Assembly: GCF_001644565.1 (NCBI RefSeq)
Contig: NZ_CP011387.1
Span: 2,885,001-2,949,000 of the forward strand
Length of the DNA: 64,000 bases
Reading direction: 5' to 3'
From: Deinococcus puniceus
Lineage (GTDB): Bacteria; Deinococcota; Deinococci; Deinococcales; Deinococcaceae
Part shown: positions 29,540 through 38,058 of the stretch, piece after piece
Position numbering within the stretch: position 1 is the first letter of the stretch
How the letters are laid out: the number at the start of each line of letters is the position of its first letter
Translations under genes and position numbers: made by a program
Notes under the pieces: generated by a model
Told to the model about the DNA's origin: nothing
The model's database searches: none
The model's input: only the letters and a program-made list of their open reading frames with translations

Positions 29540-30580
29540 GTGAGTGCCCCCAAAGAATCTGGGAAGAAGCCAGCGGCCAAAAAAACGCCTACCCCTAAGA
29601 AGGCGGCTCCTAAAGCTGCTGCCTCCAAAGCGGCTTCGGCGGGGAAAAAGATGCGCAGCACGGCGGGCAAAACGGGCAAAGGCCGGGGCCGTCCCAGTTC
29701 CTCTGATCTGCTGGGCCTGCTAGTGTTGGGCCTCACTGCCAGCTTGGCGGCGTGTGCGGGCGGCGGCCTGTTTGGGGGCGGCAAAACCGATACGGGCACA
29801 ACTGACACCGCCAAAACGCCCACCGGACAGGTCACGATCCGCTTTCTGGATGTGGGGCAGGGCGACGCCGTCCTCATCCGCAGCCCGGAAGGCAAAACCC
29901 TGCTGTACGACGGGGGCCGCAGCGCCGAGCGGATGCGCGAGCATATGGAGACCTACGGCATCACCAAAATTGACCTGATGATCGCCAGTCACGGCGACGC
30001 CGATCATATTGCCGGGCTGGTTCCTGCCGCCGAAGCCAAGCCCACGCTGTTCATCAACAACGGCATTCCGGCCACCACACAAACATGGAAGCGCCTTGTG
30101 GACGCCCTAGAAGCCTCCGGAACCAAGTTTCAGAAGGCCAACGATCAGGTCATCAATCTGGGCAGCGTGAAGGTGCGCGTCATTGACCCGCCCGCTGGAA
30201 TGGGCAAAGACCAGAACGAAAACAGCGTGGGCATTCGCCTCGATTTCGGCAATTTTCATGCCCTGATGACGGGGGACAGCGAGAAGCCGGAAACCGAAGC
30301 TTGGTTGGAAGAAGACCGCCCGGAAATCAAGGGGCCGTTTCAGCTGTACAAGAGTATTCATCACGGCGCGGCCAACGGCGACCACCCAGCGTGGCTGGCG
30401 CAGGTGCGGCCCGAAAACGTGGTGATCGGCGTGGGCGACAACAATTACGGCCATCCCACCAAAACGGCGCTGGATTTGTACAAGCAAAACGGAATCCGTA
30501 TCTACCGCACCGACCAAAACGGCACGGTGACCTTTACGGGCAACAGCGACGGCACGTATACGGTGACGACGGATCGGTGA
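29540..30580 (+). CDS. ComEC/Rec2-type metallo-beta-lactamase hydrolase with Lys-rich N-tail
   Basis: A 346-aa protein starting GTG with GAGG nine bases upstream. Residues 1-50 are rich in Lys, Ala and Pro (SGKKPAAKKTPTPKKAAPKA), like a histone H1-type tail; then a hydrophobic segment ends in a lipobox-like LAACAGG. The hydrolase domain is the ComEC C-terminal type: FLDVGQGDAVLIRSPEG, ASHGDADHIAGLVPA (HxDxDH), MTGDSEKP and SIHHGAANG. Such domains are proposed nucleases/phosphodiesterases outside the membrane in DNA uptake. The lysine tail in front of an export or anchor segment is odd. Paired with DUF3006. Confidence 0.88.
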   Translation: MSAPKESGKKPAAKKTPTPKKAAPKAAASKAASAGKKMRSTAGKTGKGRGRPSSSDLLGLLVLGLTASLAACAGGGLFGGGKTDTGTTDTAKTPTGQVTIRFLDVGQGDAVLIRSPEGKTLLYDGGRSAERMREHMETYGITKIDLMIASHGDADHIAGLVPAAEAKPTLFINNGIPATTQTWKRLVDALEASGTKFQKANDQVINLGSVKVRVIDPPAGMGKDQNENSVGIRLDFGNFHALMTGDSEKPETEAWLEEDRPEIKGPFQLYKSIHHGAANGDHPAWLAQVRPENVVIGVGDNNYGHPTKTALDLYKQNGIRIYRTDQNGTVTFTGNSDGTYTVTTDR

Positions 30581-30669
30581 GGACGGGCGGGGTGTAAGGG
30601 CATAACCCCCATCGCTCCGCGCTGCTCCCCCTCAAGGGAAGGAATCAAGGCACAGCTTCGCCCTTCTTC

Positions 30670-30681
30670 GACCCTTAGACC
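30670..30681. repeat. GGTCTAAG repeat, single inverted unit
   Basis: GACCCTTAGACC next to the xylulokinase stop; upstream at about 30600-30655 is a debris-like sequence (CTCCCCCTCAAGGGAAGG) related to the other intergenic repeats. Confidence 0.5.
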
Positions 30682-30690
30682 TCCCGCCGC

Positions 30691-32163
30691 TTAGCCCGCC
30701 CTGTACGCCGCCCGAAACGCCCAGTGCCGCTCCGCCGAAATCCGCCCCACTTGCGGCACGATCACGGCGGTCACTTCTGGGCGTGTGGGCGGCCTTTCGA
30801 CTCCAATGCCTGCCCACGCCAGCCGCGCCGCGCCCAGCACCGAGGCTCCGGGCGTGGCGACGGCGTGCAGTTCGCGGCCTAAGCAGTCGGCCAGCAGTTG
30901 CCGCCACCAAGGGTCTACGGTGCCGCCGCCTGCCAAAAACAGCGCTTGCCCCGGCGTCAGCGGCAGCAGTTCGGCGGCCTGCGCGATAGACAGGGCCACA
31001 CCCTCGAAGGCGGCGCGGGCCATATGGCGGTGGTCGTGTGCGGCGTTCAGGCCCACCCAAGCGGCGCGGGCGTGGGGGTCGAGGTGCGGCGTGCGGTCTC
31101 CGGTCAGGTAGGGCAAAAAGATGGGCAGCGGCCCAGCGTCCACTTGGGCGTCTATCTCCTGCGCCGCCGCGTAACATTCAGGCCAGGTCAGGCGCAGGGT
31201 GCGGCGTACCCATTCCAGCACCAAGCCCGCGTTTTGAATGGCAGCCAGCGTGTAGCAGCCCACGCCCTCAGCCTCGCGGAACACGTGCAGGCTGGGATGC
31301 GGGGGGGGCAACACGGCGGCCCGCACTACCACCTGAGCGCCCGTGCCCACCGTCAGTTGCGCCTCGCCGGGCAGCAGGCCACTGCCGTACAGCGCGGCGG
31401 CGGTGTCGGCGGCTCCAGTCACGATGGGAATGCCTGCGGGCAAGCCCAGTTCGGAGGCCGCAGCAGGAAGAAGTCTGCCCGCCACGGCGTCTGGCGCAAG
31501 CACGGGCGGCAGCACTGCCGGACTGATCCCCAGCACCTCCAGCACTTCTTCCGACCAGCACCCTCCCACCAAGTCGTACAGCAGCGTGCCCGACGCATCC
31601 GAGGGGTCGGTGGCGACCTCTCCGGTGAGATAAAAGCGCAGCCAGTCTTTGGGTTGCAGCGCCCAGCGTGCGGCCTGCAACTGCGCTGGCTCGTGCTGGC
31701 GCAACCACAGCAGAGTTGGCCCGGCCATACCCGCGACGGGCGGGTTGCCCAACCGGGCCAGCACAGAAGGATCGAGGGCCGAAAAGAGGGTCAGTTCTGC
31801 CGCGCTGCGCGTATCCGACCACAGCACGGCGGGGCGCAGGGGGTGGCCGCCCGCATCTACCAGCACCACGCCGTGCATCTGCCCACTCAGGCCCACCGCC
31901 CGCACCCGCGCCGGGTCTAGGCCTGCCAGCACCTCCTGCACGGCCCCGACCACCCCGGCCCACCACGCCGCCGGGTCGGTTTCGGCCCAGCCGGGAGAGG
32001 GCGACGTGGCCGCATACGGACGGCTGGCCTGCCGCACCAACTCGCCACCCGCCGTCACCAACCCGACTTTCACGCTGCCTGTACCCAAATCGAGGGCAAG
32101 GGCCAAGCCTTCGGGGGCAGACTGGGCCGAGTCAAACGGGTGAGCCGGATCGTTGGAGGTCAT
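30691..32163 (-). CDS. xylB: FGGY-family carbohydrate kinase, xylulokinase type
   Basis: ATP-dependent sugar kinase, 490 aa. N-terminal ATP/phosphate motif is ALDLGTGSVKVGLV; AVGLSGQMHGVVLVD with the catalytic Asp just after (LWSDTRSAAE) is the xylulokinase form; the C-terminal ATP-binding loop is FLAGGGTVDPWWRQLLAD. It is the last gene of the LacI-controlled sugar-uptake operon, separated from the ATPase gene by 196 bp containing a strong hairpin. The natural substrate could be xylulose or another pentulose/polyol-derived sugar; only the family is certain. Confidence 0.88.
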   Translation of the reverse strand: MTSNDPAHPFDSAQSAPEGLALALDLGTGSVKVGLVTAGGELVRQASRPYAATSPSPGWAETDPAAWWAGVVGAVQEVLAGLDPARVRAVGLSGQMHGVVLVDAGGHPLRPAVLWSDTRSAAELTLFSALDPSVLARLGNPPVAGMAGPTLLWLRQHEPAQLQAARWALQPKDWLRFYLTGEVATDPSDASGTLLYDLVGGCWSEEVLEVLGISPAVLPPVLAPDAVAGRLLPAAASELGLPAGIPIVTGAADTAAALYGSGLLPGEAQLTVGTGAQVVVRAAVLPPPHPSLHVFREAEGVGCYTLAAIQNAGLVLEWVRRTLRLTWPECYAAAQEIDAQVDAGPLPIFLPYLTGDRTPHLDPHARAAWVGLNAAHDHRHMARAAFEGVALSIAQAAELLPLTPGQALFLAGGGTVDPWWRQLLADCLGRELHAVATPGASVLGAARLAWAGIGVERPPTRPEVTAVIVPQVGRISAERHWAFRAAYRAG

Positions 32164-32248
32164 GGCTCTATTTTGGGTGCGGCGCGGCGCTGTAGAGAAA
32201 TGGTGCTTGGCCGCTGTCTATATCGCTCCAACAACAGGCAGAGCGAAG

Positions 32249-32285
32249 GCAGGCCCGCCGCGATGCATTGGCGGCGGGCCTGCCC
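32249..32285 (-). terminator. Strong hairpin between the ATPase and kinase genes of the sugar operon
   Basis: Perfect 13-bp GC-rich stem GGCAGGCCCGCCG / CGGCGGGCCTGCC with an 11-nt loop and no clear U-tract (position approximate by a base or two). It could stop part of the transcripts or stabilise the upstream message. Confidence 0.55.
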
Positions 32286-32359
32286 GAATCTAGCTCTCGT
32301 GGTCGAGTTGTACTCGCAGGCCAGATCCATCGGCCACCACGCATTTCTTACCGCCGCCC

Positions 32360-33184
32360 TCAGTGCGCCAACATCTCCGCGCTCAGTTGCTCCGGCTTCA
32401 GCGCCCCAGTCATCACAGATACGGTATCGGCCATGCTGATCTTTTTGGGATCGAGCAGGGCGGCCCGCACGCCCATCCGGTGAACGTGAATCCGGTCTGC
32501 GATTTCGAAGACGTGGGGCATATTGTGGCTGATCAGGATGACGGGTAGGCCGCCGTCGCGCACCTTGCGGATCAGGTCGAGCACCATGTTGCCTTCGCGC
32601 ACGCCGAGGGCCGCCGTGGGTTCGTCCATGATGACCACATGCCGCGCAAAGGCCGCGCTACGGGCCACTGCCACACCCTGCCGCTGCCCGCCCGACAGGG
32701 TTTCCACAGGCTGGCTCATGCTCTTGATGGCAAATTGCAGCCCCTGCATATGCCGCACCGCTTCCTCGTGCATCTTCTTTTTGTCCACGATTCTCAGCAG
32801 TTTGGCAATCGGGCCAGCCTTCAGAATCTCGCGGCCCAGAAAGAGGTTTTCGGCAATGGTCATGGCCGGAGCCACCGCCAAATCCTGATACACGGTCTCG
32901 ATGCCTTGCCGCCGGGCGTCGATGGGGCTGCGGAACGACACGAGCTGGCCGTCCAAGAAAATCTGGCCCTCATCGGGAATGACAGCGCCCGACAAGGCTT
33001 TGATCATGCTGCTTTTGCCCGCGCCGTTGTCGCCGATGACGGCCAGAATCTCGCCCGGACGCAGTTCGAAATCGGCCCCGTTGATGGCGGTGACCTGACC
33101 GTAGCGTTTGACCAAACCGCGTGCTTCCATCACCAGCGGCACAGAACGTGGGGCAGCAGAATCGGAGGGGGTGTGAAGGGTCAT
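32360..33184 (-). CDS. Sugar ABC transporter ATP-binding protein, single-domain (FrcA-like)
   Basis: A 274-aa ATPase. Walker A GDNGAGKSSMIK, Q-loop ETVYQDLAVAP, signature LSGGQRQGVAVARS, Walker B HVVIMDEPTAALG and H-loop ILISHN are all intact. Ribose-type importers usually have two fused ATPase domains; a single domain, as here, is the fructose (FrcA) arrangement. It starts four bases after the permease stop. Confidence 0.94.
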   Translation of the reverse strand: MTLHTPSDSAAPRSVPLVMEARGLVKRYGQVTAINGADFELRPGEILAVIGDNGAGKSSMIKALSGAVIPDEGQIFLDGQLVSFRSPIDARRQGIETVYQDLAVAPAMTIAENLFLGREILKAGPIAKLLRIVDKKKMHEEAVRHMQGLQFAIKSMSQPVETLSGGQRQGVAVARSAAFARHVVIMDEPTAALGVREGNMVLDLIRKVRDGGLPVILISHNMPHVFEIADRIHVHRMGVRAALLDPKKISMADTVSVMTGALKPEQLSAEMLAH

Positions 33185-33188
33185 GACG

Positions 33189-34169
33189 TTACGCCTTCCT
33201 TCTGGAGAATTGATCGGTGGCGACGGCCAGAATGATCAGCACGCCTGTAATGAGGATTTGGTACACGCTGTTGACGCCGCTGAGGGTGAGGCCCACCCGG
33301 AACACGCCCACGATCAGCGCTCCCAAAAAGGTGCCCAGCACGCTGCCGCGCCCACCAAACAGGCTGGTGCCGCCCAGCACGACGGCGGTGATGCTCTCCA
33401 AGTTTTCGGTCTGTCCGGCGTTGGGATCGCCCGCACCCACGCGGCCCACCAGAATCACGGCGGCAATGCCGTACAGCAGGCCCGCCACCGCGTACACGCT
33501 AATGAGCAGGCGCGTGGTGGGAATCCCGCTCAGGCGCACGGCTTCGGGGTTGTTGCCCACCGCGTACACGTGGCGGCCCGGCGCGGTATGGGTCAGAAAA
33601 AACCAAGCCACACCGAACAAAATCAGCATCAGCACTGCGCCGTAAGTAAAGGGCGTGTTCAGAATGTTGAAGGTCTGGCCGAGGAAGTTCAGTGCTGGGG
33701 GCAGGTTGGTGACGGTCTGAGCGCCGGAATAGATCTGGGTGGTGGCCGAGACGATGCCGAACATGCCCAGCGTGGCTATAAACGGCGGCAGCCTGAGCTT
33801 GGTGATCAGCAGGCCGTTCAGCGCCCCGATAGCCGTGGTCACTGCCAACCCGCACAGGATCGCCAGAATCGGCGGCACGCCCAGTTCTACGGCAAATTTG
33901 GTCATGACCACGCTGCCCAGCGCCATGATGACGCCGCAGCTCAAGTCGATGCCCGACGTCAAAATAATCAGCGTTTGGCCGATGGCAATGACAGCCACAA
34001 AAGAAATCTGTTTTAAGACCAGAGACAGCGTAGTGCCCGTAAAAAAGCGGTCAGACTGCGTGGCAAAAAAGATGCAGGCCAGCAGCAACGCCAGCAACGG
34101 CCCCAGCGTAGACAGGCTGGGCAGCGACGGACGTTTGGAAGCGGGCGGAGCGGTGGCAGGTTGGGTCAT
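33189..34169 (-). CDS. Sugar ABC transporter permease (RbsC/FrcC-like)
   Basis: A 326-aa inner-membrane permease of the branched BPD_transp_2 family with eight to ten hydrophobic segments. Family motifs: LTSGIDLSCGVIMALGSVVM, ITKLRLPPFIATLGMFGI, GNNPEAVRLSGIPTTR and GRVGAGDPNAGQTENLESI. It has AGAGG about eleven bases before the ATG. Gap to the binding-protein gene is 181 bp and holds a GGTCTAAG array. Confidence 0.94.
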   Translation of the reverse strand: MTQPATAPPASKRPSLPSLSTLGPLLALLLACIFFATQSDRFFTGTTLSLVLKQISFVAVIAIGQTLIILTSGIDLSCGVIMALGSVVMTKFAVELGVPPILAILCGLAVTTAIGALNGLLITKLRLPPFIATLGMFGIVSATTQIYSGAQTVTNLPPALNFLGQTFNILNTPFTYGAVLMLILFGVAWFFLTHTAPGRHVYAVGNNPEAVRLSGIPTTRLLISVYAVAGLLYGIAAVILVGRVGAGDPNAGQTENLESITAVVLGGTSLFGGRGSVLGTFLGALIVGVFRVGLTLSGVNSVYQILITGVLIILAVATDQFSRRKA

Positions 34170-34278
34170 GGCAAATACCTCTAAAAAGGAATAGGAATGG
34201 GGAAGCCAGCCCAGCGCGGCGGCTGTGTCGGCTTCCTTCTGGGAGGTGGCGAAGGGGTTGGGTGGGAGGGTGAGAGGG

Positions 34279-34309
34279 CGTCTAAGGGTTTAGGGTCAAA
34301 GGGTCTAAG
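34279..34309. repeat. GGTCTAAG array within the sugar operon
   Basis: Three degenerate units (GTCTAAGGG, TTTAGGGTC, GGGTCTAAG) between the permease and binding-protein genes; an intergenic repeat inside an operon. Confidence 0.6.
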
Positions 34310-34350
34310 CAGGGCGAACTAACCCGCCTACTTGCGTTCCCTACTTGGGC

Positions 34351-35364
34351 TTACTGGCCCCAGCAGTTGGCGAGGCCGAAGGTGGTGTTGCTGCTCTTGA
34401 CGCCGATTTGGGGCTTGTTGGTGATCAGGGTCACGCCGGTATCGGTGTAGCCGCTGACTTTCTTGCCGGTCTTGACGTAGTTCACGCCTGCGGCCACGCC
34501 CATCGAGGCCATCTTGAGGGGGTACTGCTGGCTGGTGGCCGAAATCACGCCGCCCACCACGTTCCGCACGCCCGCGCAGCCACCGTCGACCGACACGATC
34601 AGCACGTCTTTTTCACGGCCCAGAGCCTTCAGGGCCTGATAGGCCCCGGCAGCGGCGGGTTCGTTGATGGTGTACACGAGGTTAATGTTGGGGTTGCGCT
34701 GCAGGCAGTTTTCCATGGCGGTCTGGCCCTTGGCCTGATCCCCGAAGGAGTCCTGAGCGCAGGCGACGCCCGTATTCACCTGAGTTCTGGTGGTGGCGCT
34801 GATGCCCGCCGTGCCGAATCCGGCGAGGAAGCCGTTGTGACGGGCGATGCCCACCGGCTGACCGGGGAACAGGTCGAGCGTGGCGATCACGGCTTTCTTG
34901 GTGCCCATGGCACGCTTGGCCCACTGCCCGATCAGGACGCCTGCCTGATAGTTGTTGGTGGCAAACAGACCGTCTACAGCGCTGGTGGGTTCGGTGGGGC
35001 TGTCCAGCGCAATGACCATCACGCCAGCGGCGCGGGCCTTGGCAATCGCGGGCACGATGGCCTTGGAATCGCTGGGCGTGATCAGGATGGTTTTGGCTCC
35101 GGCGGCCACCATGTTCTCGATGGCCGTGACCTGCCCGGCGTTGTCGCCGTCGGCCTTGCCCGCGCCCGTCAGCAGTTTGGCCCCGAGGCGGGTGGCTTCC
35201 TTCTGCGCGCCTTCCTTCATCTTCACGAAAAACGGGTTGGTCTCGGTTTTGGTGATCAGGCCGATGATAGGCTGGGCGCTGCTTTGGGCGAGGGCCACAC
35301 TGACGGCGGCGGTGGCGGACAGGGCGAGGGTGGCGGCGGCAACAGCAAGCTTAGAGTGACGCAT
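34351..35364 (-). CDS. Sugar ABC transporter substrate-binding protein (FrcB-like)
   Basis: A 337-aa periplasmic-binding protein of the ribose/fructose class (Peripla_BP_4). The signal peptide ends in AVSVALAQS. The mature part begins IIGLITKTETNPFFVKMKEG; further family features are ILITPSDSKAIVPAIAKA, VIALDSPTEP and IVSVDGGCAGV. It has a consensus SD (AGGAG, 9 bases before the ATG at 35364). It is the first transport gene after the LacI regulator, 58 bp downstream of it. Confidence 0.94.
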   Translation of the reverse strand: MRHSKLAVAAATLALSATAAVSVALAQSSAQPIIGLITKTETNPFFVKMKEGAQKEATRLGAKLLTGAGKADGDNAGQVTAIENMVAAGAKTILITPSDSKAIVPAIAKARAAGVMVIALDSPTEPTSAVDGLFATNNYQAGVLIGQWAKRAMGTKKAVIATLDLFPGQPVGIARHNGFLAGFGTAGISATTRTQVNTGVACAQDSFGDQAKGQTAMENCLQRNPNINLVYTINEPAAAGAYQALKALGREKDVLIVSVDGGCAGVRNVVGGVISATSQQYPLKMASMGVAAGVNYVKTGKKVSGYTDTGVTLITNKPQIGVKSSNTTFGLANCWGQ

Positions 35365-35422
35365 GGTGGTTCTCCTGTGGGGTGGGGCCAGAGAGGGCGG
35401 TGGGCCGCTGGACAGAACAGAC

Positions 35423-36469
35423 CTACACAGTTGAAACGCAAACGGGCGGAGCCGTGGATTGCCGAACAATCAGTTGGGTGGGCAGTTGCACGCGGGCCGG
35501 GGAAGCTCGGGCGCGGCCAGATTGCAGGTGGCCCGCTTGCAAATAGCCCAGTTGGGCGATCAGGTGGTCGCAGGCCAGCACGCCGAGGTCATAGGCAGGC
35601 TGCGCCACCACCGTGATGGGCGGGGTCATGGTCTGTGCCCACCGCGAGTCGTCGAATCCCACGATAGAGAGGTCGTCGGGAATGTTGAGGCCCAGTTCGC
35701 GGGCGGCCAACACCGCGCCCACCGTCATTTCGTTGTTGCCCACGAACAGGGCGGTGGGGCGCAGGTGGGCGGGCAGGCTCAACAGGCGCAGCGCGGCGTG
35801 CCGTCCATCTTCCTCGCGGTGTTCGCCGGGCAGCACCAGTTCGGGGTGGTACTCGATTCCGGCTTCCTCCAACGTCTGTTGAAACCCGGCGTGGCGCTCC
35901 ACGGCAGTGCTGATGTCCTGCTTGCCCACGATCATGCCGAGGCGCGTGTGTCCGAGGCCGATCAGGTGCTTGGTGGCCGCCCGCGCCCCGCCGATGTTGT
36001 CTACGGTCACGGTGGTCACGCCCGGATTGCCCGTGACCCGGTCAAGCTCCACGATGGGCAAATTGGGAACGAGCTTCAGGTTCTCGCGGCTGTGGGCGGT
36101 GGGCACTACGATCAGGCCCTGCGGCAAATGCCCACGCAGGGTATCGAGCGCCCGGCGCTCCTTGCCTGCATCCTCGTCGGTATTGAACAGAAACGCCGTG
36201 TAGCCGTGACGGTCTGCAGCGTCCTGCACGCCTTTGGCCAGCGTGGCGTGAAAGTGGTTCAGGATATCGGTCACGATGACGCCGATGGTGCGCGTTTCGC
36301 GTTGGCGGAGGCTGCGGGCCAGCATATTAGGCTGGTAACCCAGTTGCTGCGCGGCGTGTAGCACGCGTTCGCGGGTAGGCTGGGCCACCATGTCCGGGCG
36401 ACTAAGCGCACGGGACGCTGTAGCCGCAGAGACATTGGCAAGGGTGGCGACATCTTGAATACTAGACAT
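35423..36469 (-). CDS. LacI-family transcriptional regulator of the sugar operon
   Basis: A 348-aa repressor. The N-terminal HTH is IQDVATLANVSAATASRALS with hinge helix NMLARSLRQRETRTIGVIV; the rest is the sugar-binding domain (VVPTAHSRENLKLVP, VVGFDDSRWAQ-type motif as IVGFDDSRWAQTMTPP). It leads the operon, and two palindromes matching TGNAANCGNTTNCA lie at its own promoter, so it most likely autoregulates and controls the whole operon in response to the sugar. Confidence 0.95.
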   Translation of the reverse strand: MSSIQDVATLANVSAATASRALSRPDMVAQPTRERVLHAAQQLGYQPNMLARSLRQRETRTIGVIVTDILNHFHATLAKGVQDAADRHGYTAFLFNTDEDAGKERRALDTLRGHLPQGLIVVPTAHSRENLKLVPNLPIVELDRVTGNPGVTTVTVDNIGGARAATKHLIGLGHTRLGMIVGKQDISTAVERHAGFQQTLEEAGIEYHPELVLPGEHREEDGRHAALRLLSLPAHLRPTALFVGNNEMTVGAVLAARELGLNIPDDLSIVGFDDSRWAQTMTPPITVVAQPAYDLGVLACDHLIAQLGYLQAGHLQSGRARASPARVQLPTQLIVRQSTAPPVCVSTV

Positions 36470-36483
36470 TGCAATCGATTACA
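36470..36483. promoter_or_regulatory. LacI-type operator O1
   Basis: TGCAATCGATTACA: 12 of 14 positions are palindromic around the central CG. It abuts the regulator's start codon. Confidence 0.75.
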
Positions 36484-36536
36484 CCTTTATGGAGGAATTT
36501 GAAACTGCGGGCCGCTGCCAGACGAGAAGCGGTGCT

Positions 36537-36550
36537 TGCAAACGATTACA
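36537..36550. promoter_or_regulatory. LacI-type operator O2
   Basis: TGCAAACGATTACA, nearly identical to O1, 67 bp (six to seven helical turns) upstream of it and just after the predicted transcription start. Confidence 0.72.
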
Positions 36551-36563
36551 TTGGGACAAGCAG

Positions 36564-36593
36564 AGTGTGCACCCTCTGTCTGCTGCATGTCAA
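36564..36593 (-). promoter_or_regulatory. Promoter of the LacI-sugar operon
   Basis: TTGACA at 36588-36593 and a weak -10 CACACT at 36564-36569 with 18-bp spacing. Transcription would start near 36557, with O2 at about +7 to +20. Confidence 0.5.
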
Positions 36594-36681
36594 CCTTCAT
36601 GAAGGCCGCCAATTAAGGTGAAACGAACCCAGGTGGAGAATAAAACTTGCCAGCGCAGGCCTGAAAATCCGCACCAGAACA

Positions 36682-36715
36682 GCAAAAAACCGCACCCGAC
36701 TTTCGGGTACGGCAG
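36682..36715 (-). terminator. Intrinsic terminator on the minus strand
   Basis: Stem around ACCCGA/TCGGGT extended by CCG/CGG and followed (minus strand) by TTTTTT. It would end transcripts coming from pyrE through the 3' repeat region, protecting the divergent LacI promoter. Confidence 0.65.
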
Positions 36716-36754
36716 AGCGGATAAATTTTTGTACCGAGTTGAGGCCGGGATGAG

Positions 36755-37025
36755 AGGGCAATCGCTGAGGCTCGTTCACCCTCTTTCCCGCAAGGGGGTG
36801 AGGGAAACTAAAACCCCGACATCGCCACCCCACCACGTCCCCGCCCGAATCCGTGTGAGGCCGTCGTGCGTGCAACGCGCGGGCCAATTCCATTTCGGAA
36901 TGAACTGGCAATTCCGCTTCAAAAGAACGATCTAGCCGACTTGAAACGCGACAAGATCAATCCTCCTCAGCGGAGCGACCACTCCCCTGACCCCTTTGGG
37001 GGCGGGGGCTGGGGGGTGGGGGAAG
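36755..37025. repeat. ~280-bp intergenic repeat, copy 1
   Basis: Shares long near-identical blocks with 38869-39161, for example CCGTCGTGCGTGCAACG, GATCAATCCTCCTCAGCGGA and TTTGGGGGCGGGGGCTGGGG. No conserved reading frame is shared between the copies. It occupies most of the non-coding stretch 36470-37098. Confidence 0.85.
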
Positions 37026-37098
37026 ACGTAGGAGCAAGCAAAAAGACTGGATCAAATCCGTCGCAAGACGCGAGGGCAACAACTCCTTCTACAAAGCC

Positions 37099-37671
37099 CT
37101 AAATCTCCTGCAAAGGCCGCTCCGCCAACCAGTCCGGCACATCGGCGGGGGCGTAGGTATCGAAAGTCAGGCGCGTGAGGGCAATCAGCGGATAGCCTTC
37201 CAGCGGGCCGTCCTCTTTACGGCGGTCAACGATGCAGGCAATGCCCACGCAGCGCCCACCTGCCGCTTCGGTGGCCCGGACGGCTTTCAAGACGCTGCCG
37301 CCGGTGGTCAGCACGTCCTCTACGGCCACAAACGGTTCTCCCGGCGAGAGCGTAAAGGCCTCGCGGATTCTCATGGCGTTGCTGCCGCCTTCCATCTGCA
37401 CTTTTTCCGAGAAAATGGCGCGGCCTCCAGTGTGGCGGGCCACTTCGTAGGCCAGCACCACGCCGCCCATCGCGGGGCCGACCACCAGCCGCGCCCCGAT
37501 GTGGGCTTCCCGCAGCTTTTCGGCAATCGCTTGGCCGATTCGCTCGGTCAGATGGGGATACTGCAAGACCGTCGTGGACTGCAAAAACTTGGGTGAATGG
37601 CGACCCGAGGCGAGCAAAAAATGCCCCTCGTGGTAAGCGCCCGCTTCCTTGTACAGCGCGAGAACATCCAT
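37099..37671 (-). CDS. pyrE: Orotate phosphoribosyltransferase
   Basis: Joins orotate and PRPP to give OMP in pyrimidine synthesis. The 190-aa protein starts MDVLALYKEAGAYHEGHF; it has LASGRHSPKFLQ, GPAMGGVVLAYEVAR and the PRPP-binding VAVEDVLTTGGSVLKAV. ATG 37671 gives the usual length; the longer frame upstream crosses the divergent HTH gene. Other pyrimidine genes are not adjacent. Confidence 0.95.
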   Translation of the reverse strand: MDVLALYKEAGAYHEGHFLLASGRHSPKFLQSTTVLQYPHLTERIGQAIAEKLREAHIGARLVVGPAMGGVVLAYEVARHTGGRAIFSEKVQMEGGSNAMRIREAFTLSPGEPFVAVEDVLTTGGSVLKAVRATEAAGGRCVGIACIVDRRKEDGPLEGYPLIALTRLTFDTYAPADVPDWLAERPLQEI

Positions 37672-37721
37672 GATGAAAGCAGTATCGCATTCCCGGCGGG
37701 TCAGGTACGGCAAGATGGTGT

Positions 37722-37928
37722 ATGGACACTCCCAGCACCCCCGCTGCACCCCCCCACGCCATTGGTGTGCGCCGCCGTCTGCTGGGCATTCCGCTAAACA
37801 CGATGGCTCAGGAAGCGGGCCTGTCGCCGGAGGTGTTGGCGGCAGTAGAGCGCGGCGAATACGATCCCCGCAGCCTGCATCTCCAAGCGCAGCAGGTGCT
37901 TGGGCGGGTATTGGACATCAGTCTTTAA
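37722..37928 (+). CDS. Small HTH (XRE-like) protein
   Basis: A 68-aa protein with a single helix-turn-helix: GVRRRLLGIPLNTMAQEAGL then SPEVLAAVERGEYDPR, resembling the XRE pattern (recognition helix then xxExGxxxP). Only 50 bp separate its ATG from that of pyrE, so the two divergent promoters overlap and mutual regulation is possible. The size is at the lower limit for a DNA-binding domain alone. Confidence 0.6.
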   Translation: MDTPSTPAAPPHAIGVRRRLLGIPLNTMAQEAGLSPEVLAAVERGEYDPRSLHLQAQQVLGRVLDISL

Positions 37929-38058
37929 GCACTGAGCCTTTAAGCCTACGGGGATGCGGGCCGCGCACACCATCTGGCCGCGCCACACGCCCTAGACTCT
38001 GCGCTCTGATCAGTCTTTTCTCACTTCCACAGGTCTTACTCCCAAAGGACAACCTCTG

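Noticed and set aside
36618..36935. Plus-strand frame of 105 codons in the long repeat
   Set aside because: Not preserved in the second copy of the repeat, where frameshifts and indels break it; therefore not a gene.
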